This document shows, piece after piece, positions 50,858 through 60,212 of a stretch of DNA of 64,000 nt. Under the pieces are notes generated by a model. That model was given only the letters and a program-made list of their open reading frames with translations, searched no databases and was not told where the DNA came from. The stretch covers positions 25,447 to 89,446 of the forward strand of contig SUYN01000007.1 of assembly GCA_015060405.1 (NCBI GenBank), written 5' to 3'. Source of the DNA: Bacteroidales bacterium. GTDB taxonomy: Bacteria > Bacteroidota > Bacteroidia > Bacteroidales > UBA932. Numbering within the stretch: the first letter of the stretch is position 1; the number at the start of each line of letters is the position of its first letter. Position numbers and translations under genes: made by a program.

Positions 50858-52636
50858 TTACATATCAAGGCATATTCCCGCCGTGACATATGGTCCTTCT
50901 TCAGCATAAAGAAGCTCCCTCTGTATGGTCATGCCAAGGAGATTGCCTCCACGTACCCAGAACGACATCCCCTTATTGAAGCGATATTCCAGGCTTACAC
51001 CGAGATCGGCATATCCCGGCACAGTGACCATGAGCTCCTTTCCATGGCCGCCGGAGATCTTCCTGTAGGCATATCCGTCACGGGCTGTCGCAAACTCGCA
51101 GTCCACCCCGGCATGAATCCTGTCCTTGAAGTCATACATCACAGAGACGTCACCTGTGAAAGGTGCCGGAAAGACGAAGCCGGCGATATGGTCGAAGTCA
51201 TTCTGCACACCAGTCACCCCATTGAAGCGAAGGCTGCCGTCCACCCGCAAGGGTTCCGTGTCGAGGAGGAAATCCAAAGCCGCAAAGGCAAGATCATACG
51301 CAGTATATCCGAGGCCCGGCATATAATCCGACCTGCCTTCCGGAACATAGAGGGTCTGGACAGGGGTATTCCCGAAGATCCGGTAACCTCCTCTGAGGGT
51401 ATATCCGAAGCGCGAAGTGATCCTTCCTTCAAATCCGAGTTCTGCCGAAAGCTTCTCCTCGGTCACATCGAGCAGGTTCCACACTCCTCTTCCGTAGTAC
51501 ATGTTCAGACGGCGGTTGGCGCTCACAAGCGACGAATAAGTATTCATCCCGCATCCGCCACCTACATCTGCATAGACCTTAAGGAATTCCGGGAACATCA
51601 TGTACTCGGCTCTGAAGTCAGGGTAGATGACCTGCTCCTTATAAGAATACATATCCGATCCTGCATCCGTCCTGAACACCGTAGAGAAGCGGACTCCGGC
51701 ACTGAAGTTCAACCTGGTGGTCTTGATCACATAAGACGGCGCGAAATACAGGCTTCCCGCAGTTACACCGAAGACTTTTCTTTCGTCAGTCATACGGAAT
51801 CCTGCATCAATATTCAGATTGTGGCCGCCGGACAGAACCGACTCAACATTAAGTCCGAAATCAAGGTCGTGCGCCCTCACACCGGCGTGCCCGTTTGCCT
51901 CATCATTGAGAAGGTCATCAGAAAACCGGTATTTGAGGCCGACGGAATATTCAAGTCCGACAGAATGAGGATCCTTGGAGGCAAGTCCAAGACTGAGGCC
52001 CGCAGAATTGAATGCACGGGCGCGCAAGGCATATATATCTTCTGACTGGCTCTGGAAAAGGTTGAGATAGTCGGCAGAAAAGACAAACATCGCATTGGTC
52101 CAGTCATATCTTCCTGCCACACCTGCAGAAGAAACAAGATCAAGGCCTTTCCAGCAGGTCTTTGCGGTATCAGCCTCTACTATGCTGACAATATCCTTGT
52201 TGATGCCCGATGAAGTCATCGGCAGATACTCACCTATATAGGACCTGTTCCTTCCGTACACATCAAGTCTGAAAGGTCCCTTGAGATCCGGGCTCCAGAC
52301 CACGTCCAACGTCGGATGAAGCCTGTATCCGGCACCGGCCTTGAGATAAAGGCCGCCCCTTTCCCGCTGCTGCGGTTCAAGGGTCATGTCGACAGAATAA
52401 GGCACGAATTCATATGCTCCCTTATATGGGGTATCGGTCACGGAATAATCGAAATCAAGGTCGAACCGATACACCGAATCAGGAACAGCCATTTCTAATA
52501 TAGGTTTATGTACGACCAGAAGCTTACCTTCATAGTCCCTGCTCACCTCAACGGTCGGGTCGAGATTCTGCGCGGAGGCCGAAAACGCCATGAAAGACGC
52601 AACAGCCACAAACAGATATGATATATTGTTCTTCAT
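50858..52636 (-). CDS. Outer-membrane beta-barrel protein, uncharacterised
   Basis: About 592 aa; signal peptide; alternating amphipathic strands (KAGAGYRLHPTLDVVWSP ...); ends in DM. Confidence 0.65.
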   Translation of the reverse strand: MKNNISYLFVAVASFMAFSASAQNLDPTVEVSRDYEGKLLVVHKPILEMAVPDSVYRFDLDFDYSVTDTPYKGAYEFVPYSVDMTLEPQQRERGGLYLKAGAGYRLHPTLDVVWSPDLKGPFRLDVYGRNRSYIGEYLPMTSSGINKDIVSIVEADTAKTCWKGLDLVSSAGVAGRYDWTNAMFVFSADYLNLFQSQSEDIYALRARAFNSAGLSLGLASKDPHSVGLEYSVGLKYRFSDDLLNDEANGHAGVRAHDLDFGLNVESVLSGGHNLNIDAGFRMTDERKVFGVTAGSLYFAPSYVIKTTRLNFSAGVRFSTVFRTDAGSDMYSYKEQVIYPDFRAEYMMFPEFLKVYADVGGGCGMNTYSSLVSANRRLNMYYGRGVWNLLDVTEEKLSAELGFEGRITSRFGYTLRGGYRIFGNTPVQTLYVPEGRSDYMPGLGYTAYDLAFAALDFLLDTEPLRVDGSLRFNGVTGVQNDFDHIAGFVFPAPFTGDVSVMYDFKDRIHAGVDCEFATARDGYAYRKISGGHGKELMVTVPGYADLGVSLEYRFNKGMSFWVRGGNLLGMTIQRELLYAEEGPYVTAGICLDM

Positions 52637-52665
52637 CTTCTTATTATTGTATCGCAAGCGATAAA

Positions 52666-55656
52666 TTATTGACCGATTGGTTCAGACATCATCTCATCCA
52701 GCTTCCTCATCCTCATCGAGACGTTATCAAGGACATCATCATCCGGACCTGATGGCTCATAGCCGTCGACCAGGCTCTGGAAAGTGGCCTTTGCCTGCTC
52801 ATACTCACCTCTTTCCACAAAAGAGTCTCCCAGGATGATGAAGCTCTTTGCAAGCCAGTACACATGAGGTGTCCCGGCATCCGACAGGGCATAGACCTTA
52901 TTTTCCACCTCTTCGAATTCTCCCTTGTCATAGCTGTCGACTATGAGCATATAGGCAGCCTCTGCACCATACTGATTAGAAACATCCCTTGCAAGATCGG
53001 ACACGATGGCGAAGGCCTCGTCACGACGGCTGGATGCAAGATAGGACTTAGCTTTCACATAGAGAGCCTCGGCCTTGCTCTGGGCATCTGCCTTGTCAGA
53101 AACAAGGAGTCTGTCTGCATTGCTGATGGCATCGGACCACTTGTGGGCCTTGAAGGCAGAACGCATCATTCCAACCACGGCAACATGCCTGTTGTTTTCC
53201 AGAAGTGCTGCCGAATACAGCGAGGAATAACCGCCGTAGGCATCCTCCCAGCGCTCAAGCTGATATGAGAGCCGTGAGAAATTGAGCATGGACAGCTCGA
53301 CAAAAGAGCCTTCTCCGTCCCTGATCACATTGGTATATGAATCACAGGCCTGCTCCAATCTGCCCAGACTTCTGTATGACTCGGCCATATAGAAATCCGC
53401 CTTATATGCATTCGCTCCCGTCGGATATCTGTCCAGATAATTCTGCAGCGAGACAAGAGCCTTCTCGTAATTTCCTGACAGATAGACCTGTTCTGCTGAA
53501 TTGAAGATCATCGCCTCCTTTTCATCTTCTGTCTTTGTGGCCCCCTTTCCGATGGATTCTATATATGAGATGTATTCTTCAGGATCGTTCTTTGTCTGAT
53601 AGATAGCCTCTATGGCAGCCATCGCATCGTCAGAATAATCGGAGAAGGACATCTCCTCGACAACTTTCTTGTAATACTGCAGGGCCTCGTTGTACTGGGA
53701 CTGGTTTCTGGCAAGGGAGCCCATCTCCACATATGCCCTTGCCACAAAATTATAGTCCTTTACGTCCTTCACTATCCTGTTGAAACATTCGAAGGCATGT
53801 TCATCCTGCTCTGCGGCCACATAGGCCCTTCCGAGCTCGAACATAGCCTCCGGATAGAATTCCGAAGTCGGAGATGCCTTCATTACATTGGACAGGAGCT
53901 CGATCTTCCTTGCACCCTTGTTCAGGAGTCCGTATGAAAGGCCCGCCTGATAGTAGGCATATATGTCATCTACATCGAAATAATCCTTAAGGACAAGGTC
54001 ATATGCCTTTGCGGCCTTCTCATAATCCTTCTGGATGAAGAAGCAGTCCGCCCTTCTCTCCATGGCCTCCTTGCGATAGAGAAGCTCCAGAGACTCATTG
54101 AGGTACACATCGAACCACTTGAGAGCCGAGCCATAGGCTCCCTTCTTGTAATGGCTGTAGGCGATGCAGTATGGAAGGACGTATGATTCGGACTGCCGGT
54201 AAAGCGCCGATGTATTGTAGAGATTCTCGAACTGTTCTATTGCAGCATCATACTGGTCATTGCGGTAATATGATTCAGCAAGCCAGAAACGGGAGAGCTG
54301 GTTGAATCTGCTGCTTCTGTCCGAATAATATGCAGACGCCTTCAGGCAAGGGATGGCCAGACGATAGGACCCGCTGGATATCAGCTGATTTGCCCTCAGG
54401 TAATTTGCCTTCATATAGTTCAGGACCATCCCGTCATCGAGCTCGTCAATCCTGTCGTAGGCCTCGATTGCAGAGGCATAGTCACGGTCGTACAGGGCAG
54501 CCACAGCAATGTAGTTGTTGATTCTGTCCGACTGCTCCTTGGCAGGATATTTCTTGAGATAGTCATTGAAGACAGACGGATCATGGTTGATGTCGAAGGC
54601 AAGCTTTGCCCAATTGAAATATGCGTCCTCTGCTATCATAGGGTCGTACCACACCTGGGCGGCCTCCTTGAACGCAGAAAGTGCAGCCACCTTGTTCCTG
54701 GTCTGAATGTAGCTGTAACCCATATGATAATTGGCGATCTGTCCCAGGGAATCTGATCTTTCCGTCATCTTCTCATAGCTGCGTATCGCACCTTCGTAGT
54801 CCTGGACCGCATAGAGGACCGAACCGCTGTAGAACCATTCCGACCTGCTCTTCGGGGAGTCTCCGTCCACCATGGCGACATCATAATACTCTCTCGCCTG
54901 ATCTGCCTGTCCAAGGACAAGGAGGGACTCTGAGATAAGTCTGGCCGTGTGGGGCTTCCGGTCCTGCGGCACCTTCCGTATCATCTCCTCCGCATTTGCA
55001 GCCACATATTCATGGTCACCGAGCATGAAGCGGCATTCCATGATGTAATAATTAGACATTTCCTGGAAACGGCCGTCCTTCACCGACTTCTCAAACCATG
55101 AGAGAGCCTTTTCAAAAGAGCGGGTCTCATAGTTTATATATCCGAGAATATATCTGGACGGTGCAGTGTAGTCATTCATAGGCAGTCTCTCCACCTGCTC
55201 AAATCCGGCCAGAGCCTCCTTGAACTTATGGTTCTCCAGATCACAGAAGGCCTTCTTGAACATGAACTCTGTCCTCTGGTCCGGGTAAAGCTGCTTCAGG
55301 TCAAGATCATCCAGAATCTCCGAAGCCTTTTCAAAACTGCCGTCATCAAAGAGATTAAGAGCATGGGCATAGCTTATCTGCGGCACAATGGCCAGATGCG
55401 GATTCTCATCTATGAAATGGCGCATCGGCGCCTCATATCCTTCAGTACGGCGGATCACTTCGCAGAGAATATCATACCCTCTTGCATGAGCTCCATCCTG
55501 TTCTGCAAACAATGCAGATGCACGGGAACCTAATCCCCTGTCCATCAGCCTTAACGCTTCCCTCAGCCCATCCGGGCCGCCCTCTGCTCCGGCAGAGACA
55601 GCAAATGAGCACGACAGGAAGGCCAGGACGGCTGCAAATATTGTCTTTCTTATCAT
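52666..55656 (-). CDS. Large exported tetratricopeptide repeat protein
   Basis: 996 aa; signal peptide; many TPR-like 34-residue repeats (e.g. AFECFNRIVKDVKDYNFVARAYVEMG). Confidence 0.85.
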   Translation of the reverse strand: MIRKTIFAAVLAFLSCSFAVSAGAEGGPDGLREALRLMDRGLGSRASALFAEQDGAHARGYDILCEVIRRTEGYEAPMRHFIDENPHLAIVPQISYAHALNLFDDGSFEKASEILDDLDLKQLYPDQRTEFMFKKAFCDLENHKFKEALAGFEQVERLPMNDYTAPSRYILGYINYETRSFEKALSWFEKSVKDGRFQEMSNYYIMECRFMLGDHEYVAANAEEMIRKVPQDRKPHTARLISESLLVLGQADQAREYYDVAMVDGDSPKSRSEWFYSGSVLYAVQDYEGAIRSYEKMTERSDSLGQIANYHMGYSYIQTRNKVAALSAFKEAAQVWYDPMIAEDAYFNWAKLAFDINHDPSVFNDYLKKYPAKEQSDRINNYIAVAALYDRDYASAIEAYDRIDELDDGMVLNYMKANYLRANQLISSGSYRLAIPCLKASAYYSDRSSRFNQLSRFWLAESYYRNDQYDAAIEQFENLYNTSALYRQSESYVLPYCIAYSHYKKGAYGSALKWFDVYLNESLELLYRKEAMERRADCFFIQKDYEKAAKAYDLVLKDYFDVDDIYAYYQAGLSYGLLNKGARKIELLSNVMKASPTSEFYPEAMFELGRAYVAAEQDEHAFECFNRIVKDVKDYNFVARAYVEMGSLARNQSQYNEALQYYKKVVEEMSFSDYSDDAMAAIEAIYQTKNDPEEYISYIESIGKGATKTEDEKEAMIFNSAEQVYLSGNYEKALVSLQNYLDRYPTGANAYKADFYMAESYRSLGRLEQACDSYTNVIRDGEGSFVELSMLNFSRLSYQLERWEDAYGGYSSLYSAALLENNRHVAVVGMMRSAFKAHKWSDAISNADRLLVSDKADAQSKAEALYVKAKSYLASSRRDEAFAIVSDLARDVSNQYGAEAAYMLIVDSYDKGEFEEVENKVYALSDAGTPHVYWLAKSFIILGDSFVERGEYEQAKATFQSLVDGYEPSGPDDDVLDNVSMRMRKLDEMMSEPIGQ

Positions 55657-55722
55657 TATCTGTTCTATATTAGTTTACAATGCACAAGCTTGATATAACT
55701 TACAAATTTAACCATTTTTTAC

Positions 55723-55730
55723 TATCTTTG
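55723..55730 (+). promoter_or_regulatory. -7 element for the ftsE-like operon
   Basis: TATCTTTG upstream of ATG 55756. Confidence 0.5.
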
Positions 55731-55755
55731 TGAGGTTAAACATGATTTTTTATCT

Positions 55756-56469
55756 ATGGAACGGAATAAACCTATCATCTCATTCAGAAATGCGGACATC
55801 ATCAACGGCGAGGCGACTGTGATCTATGGTCTGAACATGGAAGTCATGCCCGGAGACTTTGTCTACATAGTAGGAAAAGTCGGCACCGGAAAGACCTCCA
55901 TCATAAGGACCATCATCGCAGAGAACCCTCTTACCAAAGGAGAAGGCGAAGCCTGCGGATTCAGCCTGAACGGGATAAGGGACAAGGAGATCCCTTATCT
56001 GAGAAGAAGGATGGGCGTCGTGTTCCAGGACTTCCAGCTCCTGATGGACAGAAGCGTCGAAGACAATCTTTCCTTCGTGCTCAAGGCCACAGGTTGGAAG
56101 AACGAAGAAGAGATGTCAAAGAGAATAAACTCCGTCCTCGAAGCCGTCGGCATGCAGCGTAAGGCTCACAAGATGCCGCACCAGCTTTCCGGAGGTGAGC
56201 AGCAGCGCATCGCTATAGCGCGCTCGCTGCTGAACGACCCGGAGGTGATCATTGCCGACGAGCCGACCGGAAATCTCGACAACGAGACAGCTGACGGCAT
56301 CATGAAGCTTCTCACCGGCATCAACAGCGAAAAGGGCACAGCCATAGTGATGGTGACGCACAACAGACAGATATTCGAGAAGTATCCGGGCAGGGTGATG
56401 GTATGCAAGGACGAATGCTGCACGGAGCAGACGGAAGACGAGGCTATAGATCTTGAACTCGCCATCTGA
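55756..56469 (+). CDS. FtsE-like ABC transporter ATP-binding protein
   Basis: 237 aa; GKVGTGKTS Walker A, LSGGEQQRIAIARSLLNDPEVIIADEPTGNLD. Confidence 0.88.
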   Translation: MERNKPIISFRNADIINGEATVIYGLNMEVMPGDFVYIVGKVGTGKTSIIRTIIAENPLTKGEGEACGFSLNGIRDKEIPYLRRRMGVVFQDFQLLMDRSVEDNLSFVLKATGWKNEEEMSKRINSVLEAVGMQRKAHKMPHQLSGGEQQRIAIARSLLNDPEVIIADEPTGNLDNETADGIMKLLTGINSEKGTAIVMVTHNRQIFEKYPGRVMVCKDECCTEQTEDEAIDLELAI

Positions 56470-56470
56470 G

Positions 56471-57118
56471 ATGACCAGAAGAGAATTATACAGAAAGGTG
56501 ACCGGATGGTTCTCGGCCAACATGGAGGTTGCGGAGACCGAACTCCACTATGACTCCGCTTTTCATCTTCTGATCGCGGTGATCCTGTCCGCCCAGTGTA
56601 CGGACAAGCGCGTGAACATCTACACGCCCGCCATCTTCGCCAGATTCCCCCAGCCCGAGGATCTGGCAGAAGCGTCATTTGAAGAGGTCTACGGAATGAT
56701 CAAGTCGATTTCATTCCCCAACAACAAGGCGAAGCACCTCATCGGGATGGCGAAGATGCTCGCTGAGGATTTCTCAAGTGTCGTCCCATCCGAGCCGGAG
56801 CAGCTCGAGAAACTCCCCGGAGTGGGAAGGAAGACAGCCAATGTGATAGCATCTGTGATATATGACAAGCCGGTCATCGCCGTCGACACCCATGTGTTCA
56901 GGGTATCGAGAAGAATAGGCCTGTCCAAGGGCAGCACGGTCGAAGCCGTAGAAAAGGACCTGACGGCCGGATTCCCGGCAGAACTCCGAGGCAAGGCTCA
57001 CCACTGGCTGATCCTCCACGGAAGATATGTATGTACGGCACGAAAGCCCAAATGCGAAGAATGTGGCCTCAGGGATCTCTGCAACGAATATAAACTGAAT
57101 AATCTCCGCATCCGCTGA
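56471..57118 (+). CDS. nth: Endonuclease III
   Basis: LIAVILSAQCTDKRVN, LPGVGRKTANVIASV, C-x6-C-x2-C-x5-C Fe-S loop. Confidence 0.95.
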   Translation: MTRRELYRKVTGWFSANMEVAETELHYDSAFHLLIAVILSAQCTDKRVNIYTPAIFARFPQPEDLAEASFEEVYGMIKSISFPNNKAKHLIGMAKMLAEDFSSVVPSEPEQLEKLPGVGRKTANVIASVIYDKPVIAVDTHVFRVSRRIGLSKGSTVEAVEKDLTAGFPAELRGKAHHWLILHGRYVCTARKPKCEECGLRDLCNEYKLNNLRIR

Positions 57119-58749
57119 TGAACTGCCTCCACAGATTCAGCCCTGACATCCGACTTGAATGGGACGGCACCTTCACCGACCCGTTCAGATACAGGCCGCA
57201 CCCGCTTGTAGCCAAGGCAGCAGCGGAAGTGCTGAAGACCGCTTCCGAATCCGGCTTCATGCTGGGGAAGATGATGGGAGTGCTGGTGGTGAAGAACCCG
57301 GAAGACGGAACGACAGGCTATCTCGCTGCATTTTCCGGATCGGTCAATGACAGGAGCATTATTGACGGATTTGTACCGCCGGTCTTTGATCTCCTGGATC
57401 CTCAGGGAGTGTTCAAGACGGGAGAAGCCGAGCTCAACCTCATGAGTTCCAGGATAAAGGAGCTGGAGAACTCCCCGGAACTTCTGGAACTGAAAGAGCA
57501 GCTGGACAGCACGCTGGCCTGCGCCGAAAGCGAAATATCAGCCATGAAGGCGAGGATGGCAGTCTCCAGGAAAGACAGAGAAGCCAGGAGAGCCAGTCCG
57601 GAAGGCAGGGAACTCTCAGGAATCCTGATAAGGGAGAGCCAGTTCGAAAAGGCTGAGCTTAAAAGGCTCAAATCGTCATGGAGGGCGCAGACTGAAGCGA
57701 TAAGGCAGAAGATCGCAGCAATTTCAGAAGAGATACAGGCACTTAAGGCAGAGAGAGCAGAAAGATCAGAGAAGCTCCAGAAATGGATATTCGACAGGTT
57801 CATTGTCAGCAACGTCCTTGGAGAGCGCGCATCCATAAGTGAAATCTTTTCAGCCTGCGGCCAGATACCTCCGGGAGGCACCGGCGAATGTGCGGCACCC
57901 AAGCTGCTCCAATATGCCTTCCTCAACCATCTCGAGCCTGTAGCAATGGGAGAATTCTGGTACGGCGAATCACCGGAAGGCCCCATCAGGACACACGGAC
58001 ACTTCTACCCTTCATGTACAAGCAGATGCGGTCCGCTGCTGAAGTTCATGCTGAAAGGGCTGAAGACGGAAAAGGCCGAAGTCACCGGCGGCAGTCCGGC
58101 CATCATTCACCAGGACAATGACGTGGCCGTGGCATGCAAACCGTCAGGCATGCCGTCAGTGCCAGGGCTGGACGGGCAGGTCTCCATGCTGGAATGGATG
58201 CAGGAGCGCCTCGGCGGATCCGTGGAAAGCGTCCACCGCCTGGATATGGACACATCAGGAATCATAGTATATGCCATGAATCCCGAAGCCGGCAGCGACC
58301 TGCGCAGGCAATTCGAGGAACATTCGGTCAGCAAGACCTACATGGCAAGGCTGTCTCCGGAAGACAAGGGCACAGATGCCGGGCCGGCAATGAAGCTGCT
58401 CCCGGGTTCAAAAGGCAATGTCAGCCTTCCGCTTGCGGCAGATTATGACGAAAGGCCGCGTCAGAAGGCAGACATGACCCAGGGCAAAGAAGCTCTGACC
58501 AATTATGAGGTTACAGCAGTACACGAAGACGGATGTACAGAAATACTGTTCCATCCCGTAACAGGCCGCACACACCAGCTCAGGGCACACTCCGCACATA
58601 TTCATGGGCTTGCCAGGCCTATAGTCGGCGACATGCTTTACGGCGGCCTTCCCCACCCCCGCCTATGCCTTCACGCACTGGAGATCTCATTCCGACATCC
58701 GGGCACAGGCGTACAGGTGACCTTCAGCTGCCGGAAATCCATGTACTAA
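57118..58749 (+). CDS. RluA-family RNA pseudouridine synthase with long N-terminal extension
   Basis: 543 aa; catalytic SVHRLDMDTSGIIVYA and TGRTHQLRAHSAH; coiled-coil N-terminal region; ATGA overlap with nth. Confidence 0.88.
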   Translation: MNCLHRFSPDIRLEWDGTFTDPFRYRPHPLVAKAAAEVLKTASESGFMLGKMMGVLVVKNPEDGTTGYLAAFSGSVNDRSIIDGFVPPVFDLLDPQGVFKTGEAELNLMSSRIKELENSPELLELKEQLDSTLACAESEISAMKARMAVSRKDREARRASPEGRELSGILIRESQFEKAELKRLKSSWRAQTEAIRQKIAAISEEIQALKAERAERSEKLQKWIFDRFIVSNVLGERASISEIFSACGQIPPGGTGECAAPKLLQYAFLNHLEPVAMGEFWYGESPEGPIRTHGHFYPSCTSRCGPLLKFMLKGLKTEKAEVTGGSPAIIHQDNDVAVACKPSGMPSVPGLDGQVSMLEWMQERLGGSVESVHRLDMDTSGIIVYAMNPEAGSDLRRQFEEHSVSKTYMARLSPEDKGTDAGPAMKLLPGSKGNVSLPLAADYDERPRQKADMTQGKEALTNYEVTAVHEDGCTEILFHPVTGRTHQLRAHSAHIHGLARPIVGDMLYGGLPHPRLCLHALEISFRHPGTGVQVTFSCRKSMY

Positions 58750-58751
58750 AT

Positions 58752-58781
58752 AAAACGGTCCGCATATCTGCGGACCGTTTT
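58752..58781. terminator. Bidirectional terminator
   Basis: AAAACGGTCCGCA-TATC-TGCGGACCGTTTT. Confidence 0.85.
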
Positions 58782-58801
58782 CACCATATGTCTTGGAAGA
58801 A

Positions 58802-59050
58802 TTACTTCTTCTTTGCGTATCTCTGATAGAATTTGTCAACGCGACCTGCAGTGTCGACGAGCTTCATCTTACCTGTGTAGAATGGGTGAGATGTGTTAGA
58901 GATCTCAAGCTTTACCACTGGGTATTCAACACCTTCAATCTCAATTGTCTCCTTTGTGTTTGCACATGAACGTGTGATGAACACGATTTCGTTTGACATA
59001 TCCTTGAAAGCTACAAGACGGTAGGTTTCGGGATGTATACCTTTCTTCAT
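58802..59050 (-). CDS. rpmE2: 50S ribosomal protein L31 type B
   Basis: 82 aa; MKKGIHPETYRLVAFKDMSN ... SHPFYTGKMKLVDTAGRVDKF; lacks the Zn-binding Cys set. Confidence 0.95.
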   Translation of the reverse strand: MKKGIHPETYRLVAFKDMSNEIVFITRSCANTKETIEIEGVEYPVVKLEISNTSHPFYTGKMKLVDTAGRVDKFYQRYAKKK

Positions 59051-59134
59051 AACGATTAAAAATTAGTTAACTATTTTTTCGAGGCGCAAATGTACACCCT
59101 TTTTTCATAATAAACAACAATTTCCTCAAGAAAA

Positions 59135-60202
59135 TCACTTAATTCTCACAGGCTGATCATCATAAAGAAGGAACTTCTTGGCCTTGCGGATCCATTTCTG
59201 CTCCTCCACCTTGATATGCTCCCTTGCATCCTCCCACGAGACCTCTCCATTGATGTAATCCAGAAGGACCTGATCGGAGAGCTTGGCATCAAAGCCTTCC
59301 TCAAGAACAAACTCCTTGCAGTTCTCCTTGAAGTAACGTATCAGCTGCAGGGTATGCATCAGAGAGTGATACTCCTCACCCGGCTCGCGCATCAGTTGAT
59401 AGCCGAAACATTTCTGTCCCTGATACTTTCCGCAAGATGGCGTGAACGAGCACGGACGCAGCATGATACCTTCAGCTAAAGGGACATCAGCCTTTCCGAC
59501 AGTCTTGACGAATGGCGCTCCGAAATACTCATAAGGACGTGCCGTACCAATCCCGGGAGTGATGTTCGTATTGTTCCACAATCCCCCGCCGCTGTACATG
59601 TCGCAGGTGAAGAGCCCCGGAATGTCCGAGGCCGGTGCTATCATCCACGGCATGAGCTGGTGATTCGAGCCTGTCGCAAGGGCGGATATGATATGAAGAG
59701 GGAACTTAGCACCGATCTCATGGTAGTAGAGATTCGCGAGCTCCCCGAGTGTAAGTCCATGACGATGAGCCACTTTAGGAACATTAAGCTCCTGCACGGA
59801 AGAAGGCATGGTCCCCTCCACTATACGGCCGGCCGGATTGTTATGGTCAACGATGTACAATGACGGAGCATCATCCTTCATCGTCTTGAGCGTCTCCATC
59901 AGACGGAACACGTCCTTCGTGTAGTTGAAGTATCTCGTGCCGACATCCTGTATCTCCACCACCACGGCATTCAGTCCTTCAAGTTCCTCCCTCGTGAATT
60001 CTATATGATTGGTCAGAGGAGTAAGTTCTGTGTCACGAGGATTGAATATGACCTGAAGGTTGCCTCTCTCACGGAAGAGGTCGTACATATATCTTCCTTT
60101 TTCAGTGTCCCAGCAGTTCTGGGTGCAGAAACAGCCCACCTTGCCTTCATGCAAGGCCTTGTCCAGCTGCTCCTCCAATGATGTTGTCCTGAATGAAAAC
60201 AT
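59135..60202 (-). CDS. DUF1343 / NamZ-like exo-beta-N-acetylmuramidase family protein, no signal peptide
   Basis: 355 aa; VVVEIQDVGTRYFNYT, NNPAGRIVEGTM. Confidence 0.82.
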   Translation of the reverse strand: MFSFRTTSLEEQLDKALHEGKVGCFCTQNCWDTEKGRYMYDLFRERGNLQVIFNPRDTELTPLTNHIEFTREELEGLNAVVVEIQDVGTRYFNYTKDVFRLMETLKTMKDDAPSLYIVDHNNPAGRIVEGTMPSSVQELNVPKVAHRHGLTLGELANLYYHEIGAKFPLHIISALATGSNHQLMPWMIAPASDIPGLFTCDMYSGGGLWNNTNITPGIGTARPYEYFGAPFVKTVGKADVPLAEGIMLRPCSFTPSCGKYQGQKCFGYQLMREPGEEYHSLMHTLQLIRYFKENCKEFVLEEGFDAKLSDQVLLDYINGEVSWEDAREHIKVEEQKWIRKAKKFLLYDDQPVRIK

Positions 60203-60212
60203 GTCCTCTAAA

